Origin: Gemmatimonadaceae bacterium
Lineage (GTDB): Bacteria > Gemmatimonadota > Gemmatimonadetes > Gemmatimonadales > Gemmatimonadaceae
Reading direction: 5' to 3'
DNA length: 64,000 bases
NCBI GenBank assembly: GCA_019637445.1
Contig: JAHBVS010000001.1
Span: 779,586 to 843,585, forward strand
This document shows, piece after piece, positions 51,701 to 58,960 of this stretch. A model generated the notes under the pieces. It made no database searches, had not been told where the DNA came from, and saw only the letters and a program-made list of their open reading frames with translations. How positions within the stretch are numbered: the first letter of the stretch is position 1; the number at the start of each line of letters is the position of its first letter. Made by a program: the position numbers and the translations under genes.

Positions 51701-52047
51701 CCGCTGAGGTATTCAAGGACTCGTGATCGCGCCCAGTACAGATCGGTGCCGTCCTCGAAAATCACGTACACGAAGGAGACACCGAAGAATGAGTACCCGC
51801 GGACGACGCTGGCGCCGGGCACCTTGAGCATCTCGGCCGCAATCGGATACGTGACCTGGTCCTCGACGATGCGCGGCGCCTGCTCATTGAACTCCGTCTG
51901 CACGATCACCTGGACGTCGCTCAGGTCTGGCAGGGCCTCAAGCGGCGTCTGCCGCAGGGCGTACCAGCCGCCCAGCACGGAGGCGACCGTAAAGAGTGCG
52001 ACGAGGAAACGGTTGTGCGCAGACCACGCGATGAGGGATCGGAGCAT
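48796..52047 (-). CDS. cusA: CusA-type heavy-metal RND efflux pump (Cu+/Ag+)
   Basis: A 1083-residue RND pump. Helix 4 reads A-I-A-I-G-A-M-I-D-A-A-I-V-M-I-E-N-M-H-K, the monovalent (Cu/Ag) signature. D-M-I-E-T-T-I-S-L-K and R-I-D-M-L-A-T-G-I match the region of the methionine ligands of E. coli CusA. Compared with the Czc-type pump at 41655 it is clearly a different subtype. It has a slightly longer C-terminus and a loop M-A-T-A-A-A-S-M-A-G-M that is Met-rich. The adaptor gene ends 3 bp before it. Confidence 0.93.
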   Translation of the reverse strand: MLRSLIAWSAHNRFLVALFTVASVLGGWYALRQTPLEALPDLSDVQVIVQTEFNEQAPRIVEDQVTYPIAAEMLKVPGASVVRGYSFFGVSFVYVIFEDGTDLYWARSRVLEYLSGIQSRLPEGAQARLGPDATGLGWVYQYALEDRSGRMTLAELRSLQDWTLRYQLTAVPGVSEVASIGGYEKQYQVDLDPARLRAFGVSVPQVMAAVQRANNDVGAMVMELSEREFMVRGLGYLGSVADIEAVVVGARASGTPVRVGDVATVGVGPAVRRGIADLDGRGDAVGGIVVMRIGENALAVIERVKARLAELQAGLPAGVVITPVYDRSALIHHAVENLRAKLIEESLVVALVCIAFLLHLRSALVAIVTLPIGILIAFLAMRWVGVSADIMSLGGIAIAIGAMIDAAIVMIENMHKHLERALPPRDDRDARWFDTRSLSARERWRIVVTSAQEVGPALFFSLLIITVSFLPVFALEGQEGRMFKPLAFTKTFAMAAASLLSVTLVPVAMGLFVRGRIYREASNPLNRVLVRWYRPLIDAVLRRRWGVLTAAAAVLILSWVPWARTGSEFMPPVEEGTILFMPQTLPGLSVARARALLTTQDSILQSFPEVERVWGKAGRAETATDPAGLDMIETTISLKPESAWRPGITLEGLIDEMDRAVRMPGIINAWTMPIKGRIDMLATGIRTPVGVKVFGPDLGVLEEVARQVEAAVQMVPGTRSVFAERAVSGYYVDIELDRTAAARYGINVADAQDVIAAAVGGMVITETVEGRERYGVRVRYPQELRESPEQLAEVLVPATVAGPMATAAASMAGMAVGQASGRAAAQIPLGQIASIRLSPGPMVVRTEGAVPTAWVYVDVTGRDVGSYVEEARRTVAEQVALPAGYSLRWSGQYEYMERARRTMRVVIPVTLSIIVLLLYLNFRNAAETFLVLLSLPFALVGGLWLVYLLGYNWSVAVAVGFIALAGVAAETGVVMVIYLDHAWKAALSQLPPDAAPDGSVLYRAVIEGAVERVRPKLMTVTAIMAGLFPIMWTDGAGSSVMKRIAAPMVGGMVSSTVLTLLVIPAAYSLWREWGLRRAGANLS

Positions 52048-52050
52048 AGC

Positions 52051-53292
52051 CTAGTGCCTCCCGTGCCCGTCCGGCGCCGCGGGCGGCGTCGGAGTCGACG
52101 CCTCCATATCGGACATTCCCGGCATCGCCGCCATCGCGCCGAGCGCCGCGCGCACATTCGACTCCGCATCGACGAGGAAGGTCGCAGACGCGACCACGAC
52201 ATCGCCGATGGCAATCCCGTCAAGAACCTCGACCATCGTGTCGCTGCGACGCCCCAGCCGTACCTCGTGCGGCATCAGCATACCATCTGCCATCCGCACG
52301 AACACCACGTCCCGGACGCCGGTGGAGAGCACCGCGGACCTGGGGATGACCAAGGCGTCGCCCTCCGACGGCCGGAGGACCAGCGACGCGTACATTCCGG
52401 GCTTGAGCCGGCCGTCGCGGTTGTCCAGTACGACGCGGACCCGCAACGTGCGCGTCGCGTCATCCACGGTGGGATACACATACGCAATGCGTGCCAGCCG
52501 CCGGTGGCCGTTCAACGCCTCGAAGCGCAGTTCGACCGGCACGCCCTCCCGCAGCATCGCGGCATCCTGCTCGAACACCTCACCCTCCACCCACACCGTC
52601 GAGAGGTCTGCGAGCGCAAGGACCTCATCACCCGACATAATGCGCTGCCCGGCGACGATTCGACGCGTCAGCACATACCCGGCCACGGGCGAATACAGCG
52701 TCAGCGCGCGCCGCGGTTGTCCTTCTGCCGCGATCGCCGTCAGCTCCCGCTGCTGGATGTCCCAGTACTCCAGCCGCCGCGAAGCGGCACGGACAAGCGC
52801 GTCCGAGTCGGGGCCTGGCGCTGCGGCGGCCAAGCGCCGGGCAAGCAGGTACTCCTCCTGTGCGGCGACTAACTGCGGGGAGTAGATGCTGAACAACGGC
52901 TCGCCCTCGCGCACGAACTGACCCGTGGTATTCACCCAGAGACGCTCAATCCAGCCCTCGACCTTGGGCGAGATGCTGTGCAGGCGCCCCTCGTCCGGAA
53001 CAACAGTTCCCACGGCGCGCAGCTCACGTGCCAACGAAGCGCGGGCAGCCGTGGCATAGGTGATCCCGATGCGCTTGGCCGCGGCCGAGTCCACCGTCAC
53101 ACTGGCGCGGGTCTCACTCGCTGGACCGCCGCCATGATCGTGCCCGACGTCGTTCGCCGCGGCGGGACCGCGGGACAGCCACCAGCTCGCCGCCGCTGCG
53201 GTCACGAGCACGCCGGCCATCAGTAGCACGGACCGCCGACGCCGACTCCCATCGGCGGATGCGGCCACCACGTCGCGCGACTCGCTGGTCAT
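52051..53292 (-). CDS. cusB: CusB-type periplasmic adaptor
   Basis: A 413-residue membrane fusion protein with an N-terminal anchor (S-V-L-L-M-A-G-V-L-V-T-A-A-A-A-S-W-W) and a G-H-D-H-G-G-G stretch after it. The adaptor core is V-G-T-V-V-P-D-E-G-R-L, the lipoyl half K-V-E-G-W-I-E-R-L-W-V and the helical hairpin around E-E-Y-L-L-A-R-R-L-A-A-A. The C-terminal tail (M-A-A-M-P-G-M-S-D-M, ending H-G-R-H) is rich in Met and His, unusual for an adaptor, and may hold Cu+. Start overlaps cusC by 4 bp. Confidence 0.9.
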   Translation of the reverse strand: MTSESRDVVAASADGSRRRRSVLLMAGVLVTAAAASWWLSRGPAAANDVGHDHGGGPASETRASVTVDSAAAKRIGITYATAARASLARELRAVGTVVPDEGRLHSISPKVEGWIERLWVNTTGQFVREGEPLFSIYSPQLVAAQEEYLLARRLAAAAPGPDSDALVRAASRRLEYWDIQQRELTAIAAEGQPRRALTLYSPVAGYVLTRRIVAGQRIMSGDEVLALADLSTVWVEGEVFEQDAAMLREGVPVELRFEALNGHRRLARIAYVYPTVDDATRTLRVRVVLDNRDGRLKPGMYASLVLRPSEGDALVIPRSAVLSTGVRDVVFVRMADGMLMPHEVRLGRRSDTMVEVLDGIAIGDVVVASATFLVDAESNVRAALGAMAAMPGMSDMEASTPTPPAAPDGHGRH

Positions 53293-54614
53293 TCCCCCTC
53301 CCCTGGCGCCGGAAGCGCCGCGGCCACTAGGGCCTCAAGAGTTGCCCACAGCCGTCCCTCGTCCGCTTGCAACGCCACATACTCCAGCCGAAACTCGTTG
53401 AGGGCCACCTGGCTCTCAGCGAGCGACATAAACGGCAGATCGCCAGCTCGATACGCCAGCAATGAGGATTCGACCGTTGCCGCCGCCTGCGGAAGGATGC
53501 TCGTGTCGTATAGGGCCAACAGGCGTTGCGACTTGTGCAGCTCTGCCAGCGCGCCCTCGATCTCGGCACGGGTTGTCGCGCGCATCGCCTGCAGGTCGGC
53601 CTGCGCCATCGCCAACATCGCCTCGCGTTCGGTTCGCCAGGCCAGCTGACGCCTCGCGGCAAAGACGGGCAGCGACGCACCGAGCATCAGGCTCCCCATC
53701 CGTTCCGTCGCGCCGCCCTCCCGCCGCTGACCGACCGCAACGCCCACCTGCAGGTCCGGCCAGAGCTCGAGGCGCGTGGCTGCAAGCGCCGAATTGGCGC
53801 TCTCCACAAGAGCCGCTCCGGCCACCAGCTCCGGGCGCCGCCGATCCGCCAAATCCGCGACGGAATCGAGCGGCGGGATCGTTCGTCCCCGCGACGCCAC
53901 CACCGTGCGGCCAACGGCCGCGCCCGCTGGGCGGTCGAGAAGACCGTTCAGGCGGGCCACGGCGGTAACACGAGCCGACGCAAGCCGTTGCAGTTCCTCG
54001 TCCATCTGCTCGACTTGGACGCGCGCGCGCAGCACGTCGGCCTGGCGACCATCCCCGACCTCATACATCGCTCGCGCCACGGTCAGGAGCTGCTCCATCA
54101 CCTGTTTGGTCTCGGCGACGATTTCCATCGATTGCTCAAGCCGCCAGACGTCGTGGAAGGCCTCACTCACCCGCAGTCGCTCGCTCCACTCCACGGCCGC
54201 GGCGTTCGCGGCCGCCGCACTGGCGGTGGCGTCCGCCGCGCCGCGCGCGAGCCGCAACCGCCGCGTGAGGGGGAGCATCTGCATCACCTGGAGCTGCGTC
54301 ATCCCGAGCGGCGACATCGGTGCAAGTCCCGGGAGTTGGCGATTCATCAGACCGAGCTGCACCTGCGGGTCGTCCAGTGTGCCGGCGGTTGGCGCAACGG
54401 CGAGGGCGGCCTGCGCGGCGGACCGCGCAGCCCGAATCCTGGGGCTCGCCTCGAGCAATGCATATGCGTCCTCGAGCCGCTGGATGGACCTCCGTGTCGC
54501 GGTGCTATCCTCCTGCTGCGCGGGCGCCGAGCGCGGAACACCCATGCCCACGAACGCAAGAATCGCGGTGGCGACGGCGACCAACGCAGGTCGGCCCCCA
54601 CAAAGTCGAATCAT
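53289..54614 (-). CDS. cusC: CusC-like TolC-family outer membrane channel
   Basis: A 441-residue precursor with signal peptide (A-P-A-Q-Q) and two OEP domains; long amphipathic helices include R-L-E-D-A-Y-A-L-L-E-A-S-P-R-I-R and the second repeat D-R-R-R-P-E-L-V-A-G-A-A-L-V. It carries Cu+/Ag+ from CusBA through the outer membrane. Its stop overlaps the cusB start by 4 bp. It follows a Cys-rich secreted-protein gene by 61 bp. Confidence 0.86.
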   Translation of the reverse strand: MIRLCGGRPALVAVATAILAFVGMGVPRSAPAQQEDSTATRRSIQRLEDAYALLEASPRIRAARSAAQAALAVAPTAGTLDDPQVQLGLMNRQLPGLAPMSPLGMTQLQVMQMLPLTRRLRLARGAADATASAAAANAAAVEWSERLRVSEAFHDVWRLEQSMEIVAETKQVMEQLLTVARAMYEVGDGRQADVLRARVQVEQMDEELQRLASARVTAVARLNGLLDRPAGAAVGRTVVASRGRTIPPLDSVADLADRRRPELVAGAALVESANSALAATRLELWPDLQVGVAVGQRREGGATERMGSLMLGASLPVFAARRQLAWRTEREAMLAMAQADLQAMRATTRAEIEGALAELHKSQRLLALYDTSILPQAAATVESSLLAYRAGDLPFMSLAESQVALNEFRLEYVALQADEGRLWATLEALVAAALPAPGEGE

Positions 54615-54675
54615 TCAGGTCCTCCGGAAATGCGGGAATGGAGCGGGCGCGCGGCGGCGCGACCCTCAATGCCGG

Positions 54676-55047
54676 TCAGGTGACCGGTGACACTCCAGAG
54701 CCGCGCGGAGGCGGCGAATCGGGCGCCCACTGTTCGCGGGAGGGCGGCAGACACACGGTGGACGAGTCGGAGGCCGCGGGCTTGGTGCCTTTGACGACGG
54801 CGTGAGCGCACTGCCCGAGCGGAACCACGCAACTGGCGCAGGCACCGGGCGTCCGGCAGGGCGCCATCGGTGCATCGCTCCGGCAGTCGCGCAGGACCCT
54901 GGCTGCGTCGGGCACGCTGCCATCCACCTGCGCACGCTCCACCAAATGCTCGCACGCCACCATCCCACTCGCCGAGGCCCACGGTCCAACGGGTGACAGG
55001 AGCAGCAGCACAAGCGCAACGACTAACCGCGGAAGCACAGTGTACAC
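54676..55047 (-). CDS. Small secreted Cys-rich protein, first gene of the cus operon
   Basis: A 123-residue protein from GTG 55047 with signal-peptide-like start (V-V-A-L-V-L-L-L-L-S-P-V-G-P-W-A-S-A). The mature part has seven Cys, including C-R-T-P-G-A-C-A-S-C-V, and no known domain. Similar short Cys-rich genes precede RND metal operons in relatives, from memory; a periplasmic Cu(I) binder is a reasonable guess. No Shine-Dalgarno site is seen. Operator D lies about 62 bp upstream. Confidence 0.6.
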   Translation of the reverse strand: MYTVLPRLVVALVLLLLSPVGPWASASGMVACEHLVERAQVDGSVPDAARVLRDCRSDAPMAPCRTPGACASCVVPLGQCAHAVVKGTKPAASDSSTVCLPPSREQWAPDSPPPRGSGVSPVT

Positions 55048-55108
55048 GGGATGCCGGTCTCAAGGGCTAAGGGCACGACCTTCCACAGCGCTAATCTTAA
55101 TGGAATTT

Positions 55109-55123
55109 TTTACGCTGTGTATA
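55109..55123. promoter_or_regulatory. BlaI-type operator D, upstream of the cus operon (one mismatch)
   Basis: TTTAC (55109-55113), five bases and GTATA (55119-55123) match the TTTAC-N5-GTAAA dyad except at one base. On the minus strand a TAAGAT about 19 bp from TTATAC could be the cus promoter with the operator over its -35 box. On the plus strand a perfect TATAAT (55120-55125) overlaps it, so a divergent promoter is possible. Confidence 0.6.
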
Positions 55124-55952
55124 ATCGTTCCTCCCCACATATGTACGGGATTCCCTGATGCGTCGTTCGCTCGAGTCGGCGACTCCGAAGGCATTGGGGT
55201 CGCTCCCCGAACAGAAGTCACCTCGAGGCTGCGTCTACTGAATGGTCAAGGAAATCGGGCGGTCGACGAGGGTCGGGACCGACTCGAGACCGCGGTCGCC
55301 GCGTCAGTTGGGAGCCGACGAGGCGCGCACCCTGGCTTCGCCCGCGCCACTTGGAGTTCTCGCTCGTCGGTGGAGACGGCCGGTCTGTGCCACCCTCTCG
55401 AGGAGGGAGAACCAGCGACCGCGACAGCCAAGGAAGCGATTGTGCGCGCAAATCGTGCCTTCATCGCGCCGCTTTGGACAGCACTTCCGATCGGGCGATG
55501 TGCGGAAAGTTCGGAGTGGCGCCAAGCGGCTTCGATAGAGCGGCTGCAAAGGCCACCGCCGTGGCTACGCATCGAGGATGCTCTTCTGCTGCGCCTCATT
55601 TGCGCATGGACCACGACTAGCCCGGGCGTCTGCGGCGGCGCCGCGTGGGTCACGGACATCGCGTACGTCCAGACGTGATAGTGCTGGCTCTAGACTGCCG
55701 TCGTTCTCGAGCTGTCCTGCGAGAGTGGGATGGGCCACGAGAGCGACAATCCGTCCGGTGCTGGTCCTGAATGCCGTGGTGGCCGCTGAGGGGCAGCGCG
55801 GACCTCACGGGACCCTCATCCGGTCGGGGCTAGGCGCGCAGTAGAGCGGCGATGCATCGCGGCACATCCCGCTCGGCGGCGTCAGCCCGGAGCGGTCGCA
55901 CGCTGCTCACAAGCCCAAGCTGCGCGGTGTCCATCGAACACTGGGAACTCCC
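55124..55952. other. About 830 bp without a recognised gene; right edge of the metal island
   Basis: Several overlapping open frames occur but none has a recognisable domain, consistent codon use or a start with a ribosome site. A 27-codon frame starting at ATG 55158 follows the plus-strand TATAAT and could encode a very small protein, with low support. No tRNA, transposase or integrase is visible. The atpA gene expected after atpH in many operons is not here. Confidence 0.4.
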
Positions 55953-56495
55953 TTACCGCGCACCAATCAGCGCCCCACGCAGCTTGCCGAGCCGCCGCTG
56001 CACCGACCCATCCATCACGGTGTCGCCAACACGCACAACCACGCCGCCGAGAATCCGCTCATCGACGGAAACGTGCGCCACCACCGTCTTCTTGAGCGCC
56101 TTGGACAGCGAAGCCGTAAGCGCCTCCTGCCCCGCCGCATCAAACGGCCGCGCCACCGTCACCCGCGCGTGCACCCGACCCTCGGCCGCATCCAACAAGC
56201 TGTGATACTCCACCGCAATCTCCGGCAGCAGCATCTGCCGACGGTTCGCCACCAGCTTCTGCACAAACCGCACGAAGTGCTTCGGCGCCTTGTCCGCCAG
56301 CGCCTTGCCAAGGATCGCGCTCTTCTCGGCGGCACTCACCTGCGGCGCCTCGAGGAAGCGCGACAGCGTCTGGTCCTGGCTCACGGCGTCGCCGAGCGCG
56401 CTCACCAGCGCGCCCCAGCCACTGCGGTCGTTGGCCTTGCTGGCCAGCGCCAGCAGCGCCTCGGCGTAGTTACGGGCGATCGAGACGTCGCGCAT
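55953..56495 (-). CDS. atpH: ATP synthase F1 subunit delta
   Basis: A 180-residue protein with the OSCP/delta layout: I-A-R-N-Y-A-E-A-L-L near the start, F-V-Q-K-L-V-A-N-R-R in the middle, and V-D-E-R-I-L-G-G-V-V-V-R-V-G-D-T-V-M-D-G-S-V near the C-terminus. It joins F1 to the b-subunit stalk. The start abuts the atpF stop. In many operons atpAGDC would follow, but here non-coding sequence and the metal island follow. Confidence 0.93.
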   Translation of the reverse strand: MRDVSIARNYAEALLALASKANDRSGWGALVSALGDAVSQDQTLSRFLEAPQVSAAEKSAILGKALADKAPKHFVRFVQKLVANRRQMLLPEIAVEYHSLLDAAEGRVHARVTVARPFDAAGQEALTASLSKALKKTVVAHVSVDERILGGVVVRVGDTVMDGSVQRRLGKLRGALIGAR

Positions 56496-57059
56496 TTACT
56501 TGCTCAGCGAGCCGAGGTAGTCCTCGACGAGCTTGCGGTCGGCCGCGGCGTCGAGCTTCTGCCCGATCAGCTTGCCGGCACCGGCCAGCGCCAGGTCCAC
56601 GGCCTCGCGACGGAGCTCGTCGATGGCCTTGGCCTTCTCGGCCTCGAGCTCCTTGCGGGCGCGGTCGAGCAGCTCGGCCTGCTGCTGGCGCGTCTGCTCC
56701 AGCATCTCGCCGCGCATCGACTCGGCCGTCGCGCGGCCGTCGGCGATGTAGCGTTGCGCCTCGGCGCGCGCCGCCTCGATGGCCGCCTTCTGCTCGGCGA
56801 CCAGCTTGGCTGCCTCGTTGCGGTCGCGCTCGGCGGCCGCCATCGCGTCGGTGAGCGCCTGCTCACGCGACTGCACGGCCTGCAGGATCGGCCCGAAGGC
56901 GAACTTGCGCAGTACGAGCAGCGTGGCGATGAAGACGACGATCGTCCACGTGATCAGCCCGTAGTGCGGCGTAAGGAGGCTGCCCGCGCCGCCCTCGGCC
57001 GCGAAGGCGGGGGTGGCGGTGAAGGGCAGGAGTGCGAGGGCGAGGCGGAGAGCGCGCAT
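56496..57059 (-). CDS. atpF: ATP synthase Fo subunit b
   Basis: A 187-residue subunit with one membrane helix (I-T-W-T-I-V-V-F-I-A-T-L-L-V-L) followed by a long charged coiled coil (A-A-A-E-R-D-R-N-E-A-A-K-L-V-A-E-Q-K). It starts with a signal-peptide-like stretch (P-F-T-A-T-P-A-F-A-A), as in some groups with exported b subunits. It forms the peripheral stalk with delta. The 108 bp to atpE hold a strong hairpin. Confidence 0.92.
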   Translation of the reverse strand: MRALRLALALLPFTATPAFAAEGGAGSLLTPHYGLITWTIVVFIATLLVLRKFAFGPILQAVQSREQALTDAMAAAERDRNEAAKLVAEQKAAIEAARAEAQRYIADGRATAESMRGEMLEQTRQQQAELLDRARKELEAEKAKAIDELRREAVDLALAGAGKLIGQKLDAAADRKLVEDYLGSLSK

Positions 57060-57079
57060 CGGAGGACTGGTATTGGGAA

Positions 57080-57160
57080 GGTCCGGTGAGGACCGACAAC
57101 GATGAAAGATGGAGGATGAAGGGGGGCAGGCCGTGCGGCCTGCCCTCCTTCGATTCCTGC
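57080..57160. repeat. Hairpin repeat between atpE and atpF (copy 2 of the dispersed element)
   Basis: A perfect 22-bp palindrome at 57124-57145 (10-bp arms around TG, centre GGCCGTGCGGCC) has a purine-rich left flank (57101-57123), like the element at 713-772. A second small hairpin (GGTCC / GGACC, 57080-57094) sits on the atpF side. The spacer has no other content. Confidence 0.75.
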
Positions 57161-57167
57161 TTGCTGC

Positions 57168-57446
57168 TTAGAACTTGCCCTGGATCTGGAACGCGACGAC
57201 GACGCCGAACAGCGCGGCGCCTTCGATGAGGGCGGCGAGAATCAGCGCGGCCGTCTGGATCTTGCCAGCAGCCTCGGGCTGACGGGCCATGCCCTCGACG
57301 GCCTGGCCGCCGATGCGGCCGATGCCCATGCCCGCGCCGATCACGGCGAGGCCGGCGCCGAGACCGGCACCGATGAGCGAGAGACCCTGGCCGTTGGACG
57401 TCGCGGCCACGGCGGCTTCCTGAAGCATCGGAACGAGAGAGATCAT
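57168..57446 (-). CDS. atpE: ATP synthase Fo subunit c
   Basis: A 92-residue proteolipid of two helices. G-A-G-L-G-A-G-L-A-V-I-G-A-G-M-G-I-G is the Gly-rich first helix, R-Q-P-E-A-A the loop, and A-A-L-I-E-G-A-A-L-F holds the ion-binding Glu. The residue after Glu is Gly, not Ser/Thr, so H+ rather than Na+ coupling is likely. The N-terminal 20 residues are a longer extension than usual. No Shine-Dalgarno site lies before the ATG. Confidence 0.93.
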   Translation of the reverse strand: MISLVPMLQEAAVAATSNGQGLSLIGAGLGAGLAVIGAGMGIGRIGGQAVEGMARQPEAAGKIQTAALILAALIEGAALFGVVVAFQIQGKF

Positions 57447-57508
57447 TGTGGAACCCTAGGTGTGTGGTCCTGCGTGGTGTTGCGCGCCGGTTGGCGCTAC
57501 CCACCGGC

Positions 57509-57552
57509 GAGCCCGGCTGGGCTCAGTGGGAATCTCCCAGCGCTCGCTGGGA
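57509..57552. promoter_or_regulatory. Two hairpins in the atpB-atpE spacer
   Basis: GAGCCC/GGGCTC with a 4-base loop (57509-57524), and a perfect 8-bp stem TCCCAGCG/CGCTGGGA with a 2-base loop (57535-57552), lie within the 195-bp spacer just before the larger inverted repeat. They could mark RNA processing or stabilise the atpE message; no T tract follows. Confidence 0.6.
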
Positions 57553-57566
57553 TACGGGTACAACTG

Positions 57567-57637
57567 CAGTCGTGAGTTCTGAGTTGTGAGTCATGAGTAA
57601 CGACCACTCACGACTCACGACTCATAACTCACAACTG
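57567..57637. repeat. 32-bp inverted repeat built of heptamer units
   Basis: Left arm 57567-57598 and right arm 57606-57637 pair at 28 of 32 positions with a 7-base loop. Each arm is a chain of heptamers, TGAGTYN in one sense and ACTCAYN in the other. It occupies the end of the atpB-atpE spacer, 4 bp from the atpB stop. It would form a very strong hairpin in RNA. Confidence 0.85.
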
Positions 57638-57641
57638 TCGT

Positions 57642-58616
57642 TTAGTGGTGCGCCTCCCGAATCTGCCCAATAAAGACAGACGACAGCAGCGTGAAGATGA
57701 ACGCCTGGAGGAACGCCACGAACAGCTCGAGCAGCATGATCGCCACCGCCATCGCCAGCGGGGCGATGCCGATCGGCAGGAGGAACGTGAAGAACAGGCC
57801 CATGAACGCCAGCACCACGATGTGGCCGGCGGTCATGTTCGCGAACAGACGGATGGCCAGCGCGAAGGGCTTCGTGAGCTTTCCGATCATCTCGACCGGG
57901 CTCATGATGAGGAACATCAGCGGCCGCATCAGCAGCGGCAGTTCGTTGTTCCAGTAGAAGATCGTGTTGAGGTAGCCCCAGCCGTTGGCGCGGATGCCGG
58001 CGATCTCCACCGTGATGAAGGTCATCACCGCGAGCGTGGCCGTCACCGAGATGTTGCCGGTGGCCGTGCTGCCGTAGGGCACGAGGCCCAGCAGGTTCAG
58101 CGTCAGGATGAAGAAGAACACCGTGAGCAGGTAGGGCACGAAGCCCTCGCCGTGGTGCCCGACGTTCGGCAGGATGACCTCGTTGCGGATGTAGAGGATC
58201 ATCGCCTCGATGGCGTTCGTGCCGCCCTTGGGCGCCTGGCCGGCCTGCGTGGCGCGCACGTGCGCGTTGGCCACGAGGATCATGATGGCGATCAGCAGCA
58301 CCGCGCCGAGCATGAGGAAGATCACGTGCTTGGTCGGCGAGAGGTCGATCGTCAGCGGGCCGACGTGGATCGGCTCCCAGTGCGGCAGCGTGACTTCCTT
58401 GAAGAACGGCGGGAGGATCCACGGCACTTCCATGTGGTTCCCGTCCGTGATGTGCGGCGTGATGATGTCGTACTTCTCATCCGCATGCTCGGCGTCGGCC
58501 TGCGCGCTCGACGGAGCGGCCGCAGTCACCGGCTCGGCGTGGTCCTGCGCGGCGAGGGGAGCGGCGCCCAGCAGCAGCGCGGCAGTCAAAGCGGTAAGGA
58601 ACGTTCCGATCTTCAT
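57642..58616 (-). CDS. atpB: ATP synthase Fo subunit a
   Basis: Start at ATG 58616, overlapping the upstream gene by 4 bp. The 324-residue subunit has an N-terminal signal-like stretch ending A-A-Q-D and an extra periplasmic region of about 80 residues before the first Fo helix. The essential Arg is in L-A-I-R-L-F-A-N-M-T-A-G-H, and L-L-G-L-V-P-Y-G and the last helix I-F-T-L-L-S-S-V-F-I are present. With the c ring it forms the proton path. Confidence 0.93.
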   Translation of the reverse strand: MKIGTFLTALTAALLLGAAPLAAQDHAEPVTAAAPSSAQADAEHADEKYDIITPHITDGNHMEVPWILPPFFKEVTLPHWEPIHVGPLTIDLSPTKHVIFLMLGAVLLIAIMILVANAHVRATQAGQAPKGGTNAIEAMILYIRNEVILPNVGHHGEGFVPYLLTVFFFILTLNLLGLVPYGSTATGNISVTATLAVMTFITVEIAGIRANGWGYLNTIFYWNNELPLLMRPLMFLIMSPVEMIGKLTKPFALAIRLFANMTAGHIVVLAFMGLFFTFLLPIGIAPLAMAVAIMLLELFVAFLQAFIFTLLSSVFIGQIREAHH

Positions 58617-58960
58617 TGCTTCAGGAAGAGAGGCTCGACCAGCATCGTGACGAAGAGAAATCCCACAAGGCTCAGCAGCGCCGGGCCCGACTGCAGCCCC
58701 AACACCTTCACGCCGACGAAGGCGTGGACCATCACCACCGCGAACCGGATCAGCGATCCCAGTCCCCAACCCGCGATCGGGTTCGTGGCCACGAAGGGCC
58801 GCGCCACCGCGAATGCCAGCACCTGCACACCGAGCGCAATCACCGCACTCGACCACACCGCCCGGGCCAGCTCGGGCTCGGGTCGCAGGAGCGTGATGCC
58901 CCAGGCGCCACCGAGGGTGATCACAGCGGCGACGGCAAAGAAAATCGCCCCCTGCTTCAC
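58613..58960 (-). CDS. AtpI-like small membrane protein
   Basis: Start at GTG 58960 with GGAGG about five bases before it. The 115 residues have four hydrophobic segments; G-A-I-F-F-A-V-A-A-V-I-T-L-G-G-A is the first. Position between AtpZ and atpB matches the second uncharacterised gene (uncI-type) of many F-ATPase operons, perhaps helping c-ring assembly. Sequence alone is not diagnostic. Confidence 0.72.
   Translation of the reverse strand: MKQGAIFFAVAAVITLGGAWGITLLRPEPELARAVWSSAVIALGVQVLAFAVARPFVATNPIAGWGLGSLIRFAVVMVHAFVGVKVLGLQSGPALLSLVGFLFVTMLVEPLFLKQ

Noticed and set aside
55040-55678. 212-codon plus-strand open frame beyond the cus operon
   Set aside because: It begins inside the Cys-rich gene region on the other strand, has no domain, and competes with equally long frames on both strands.
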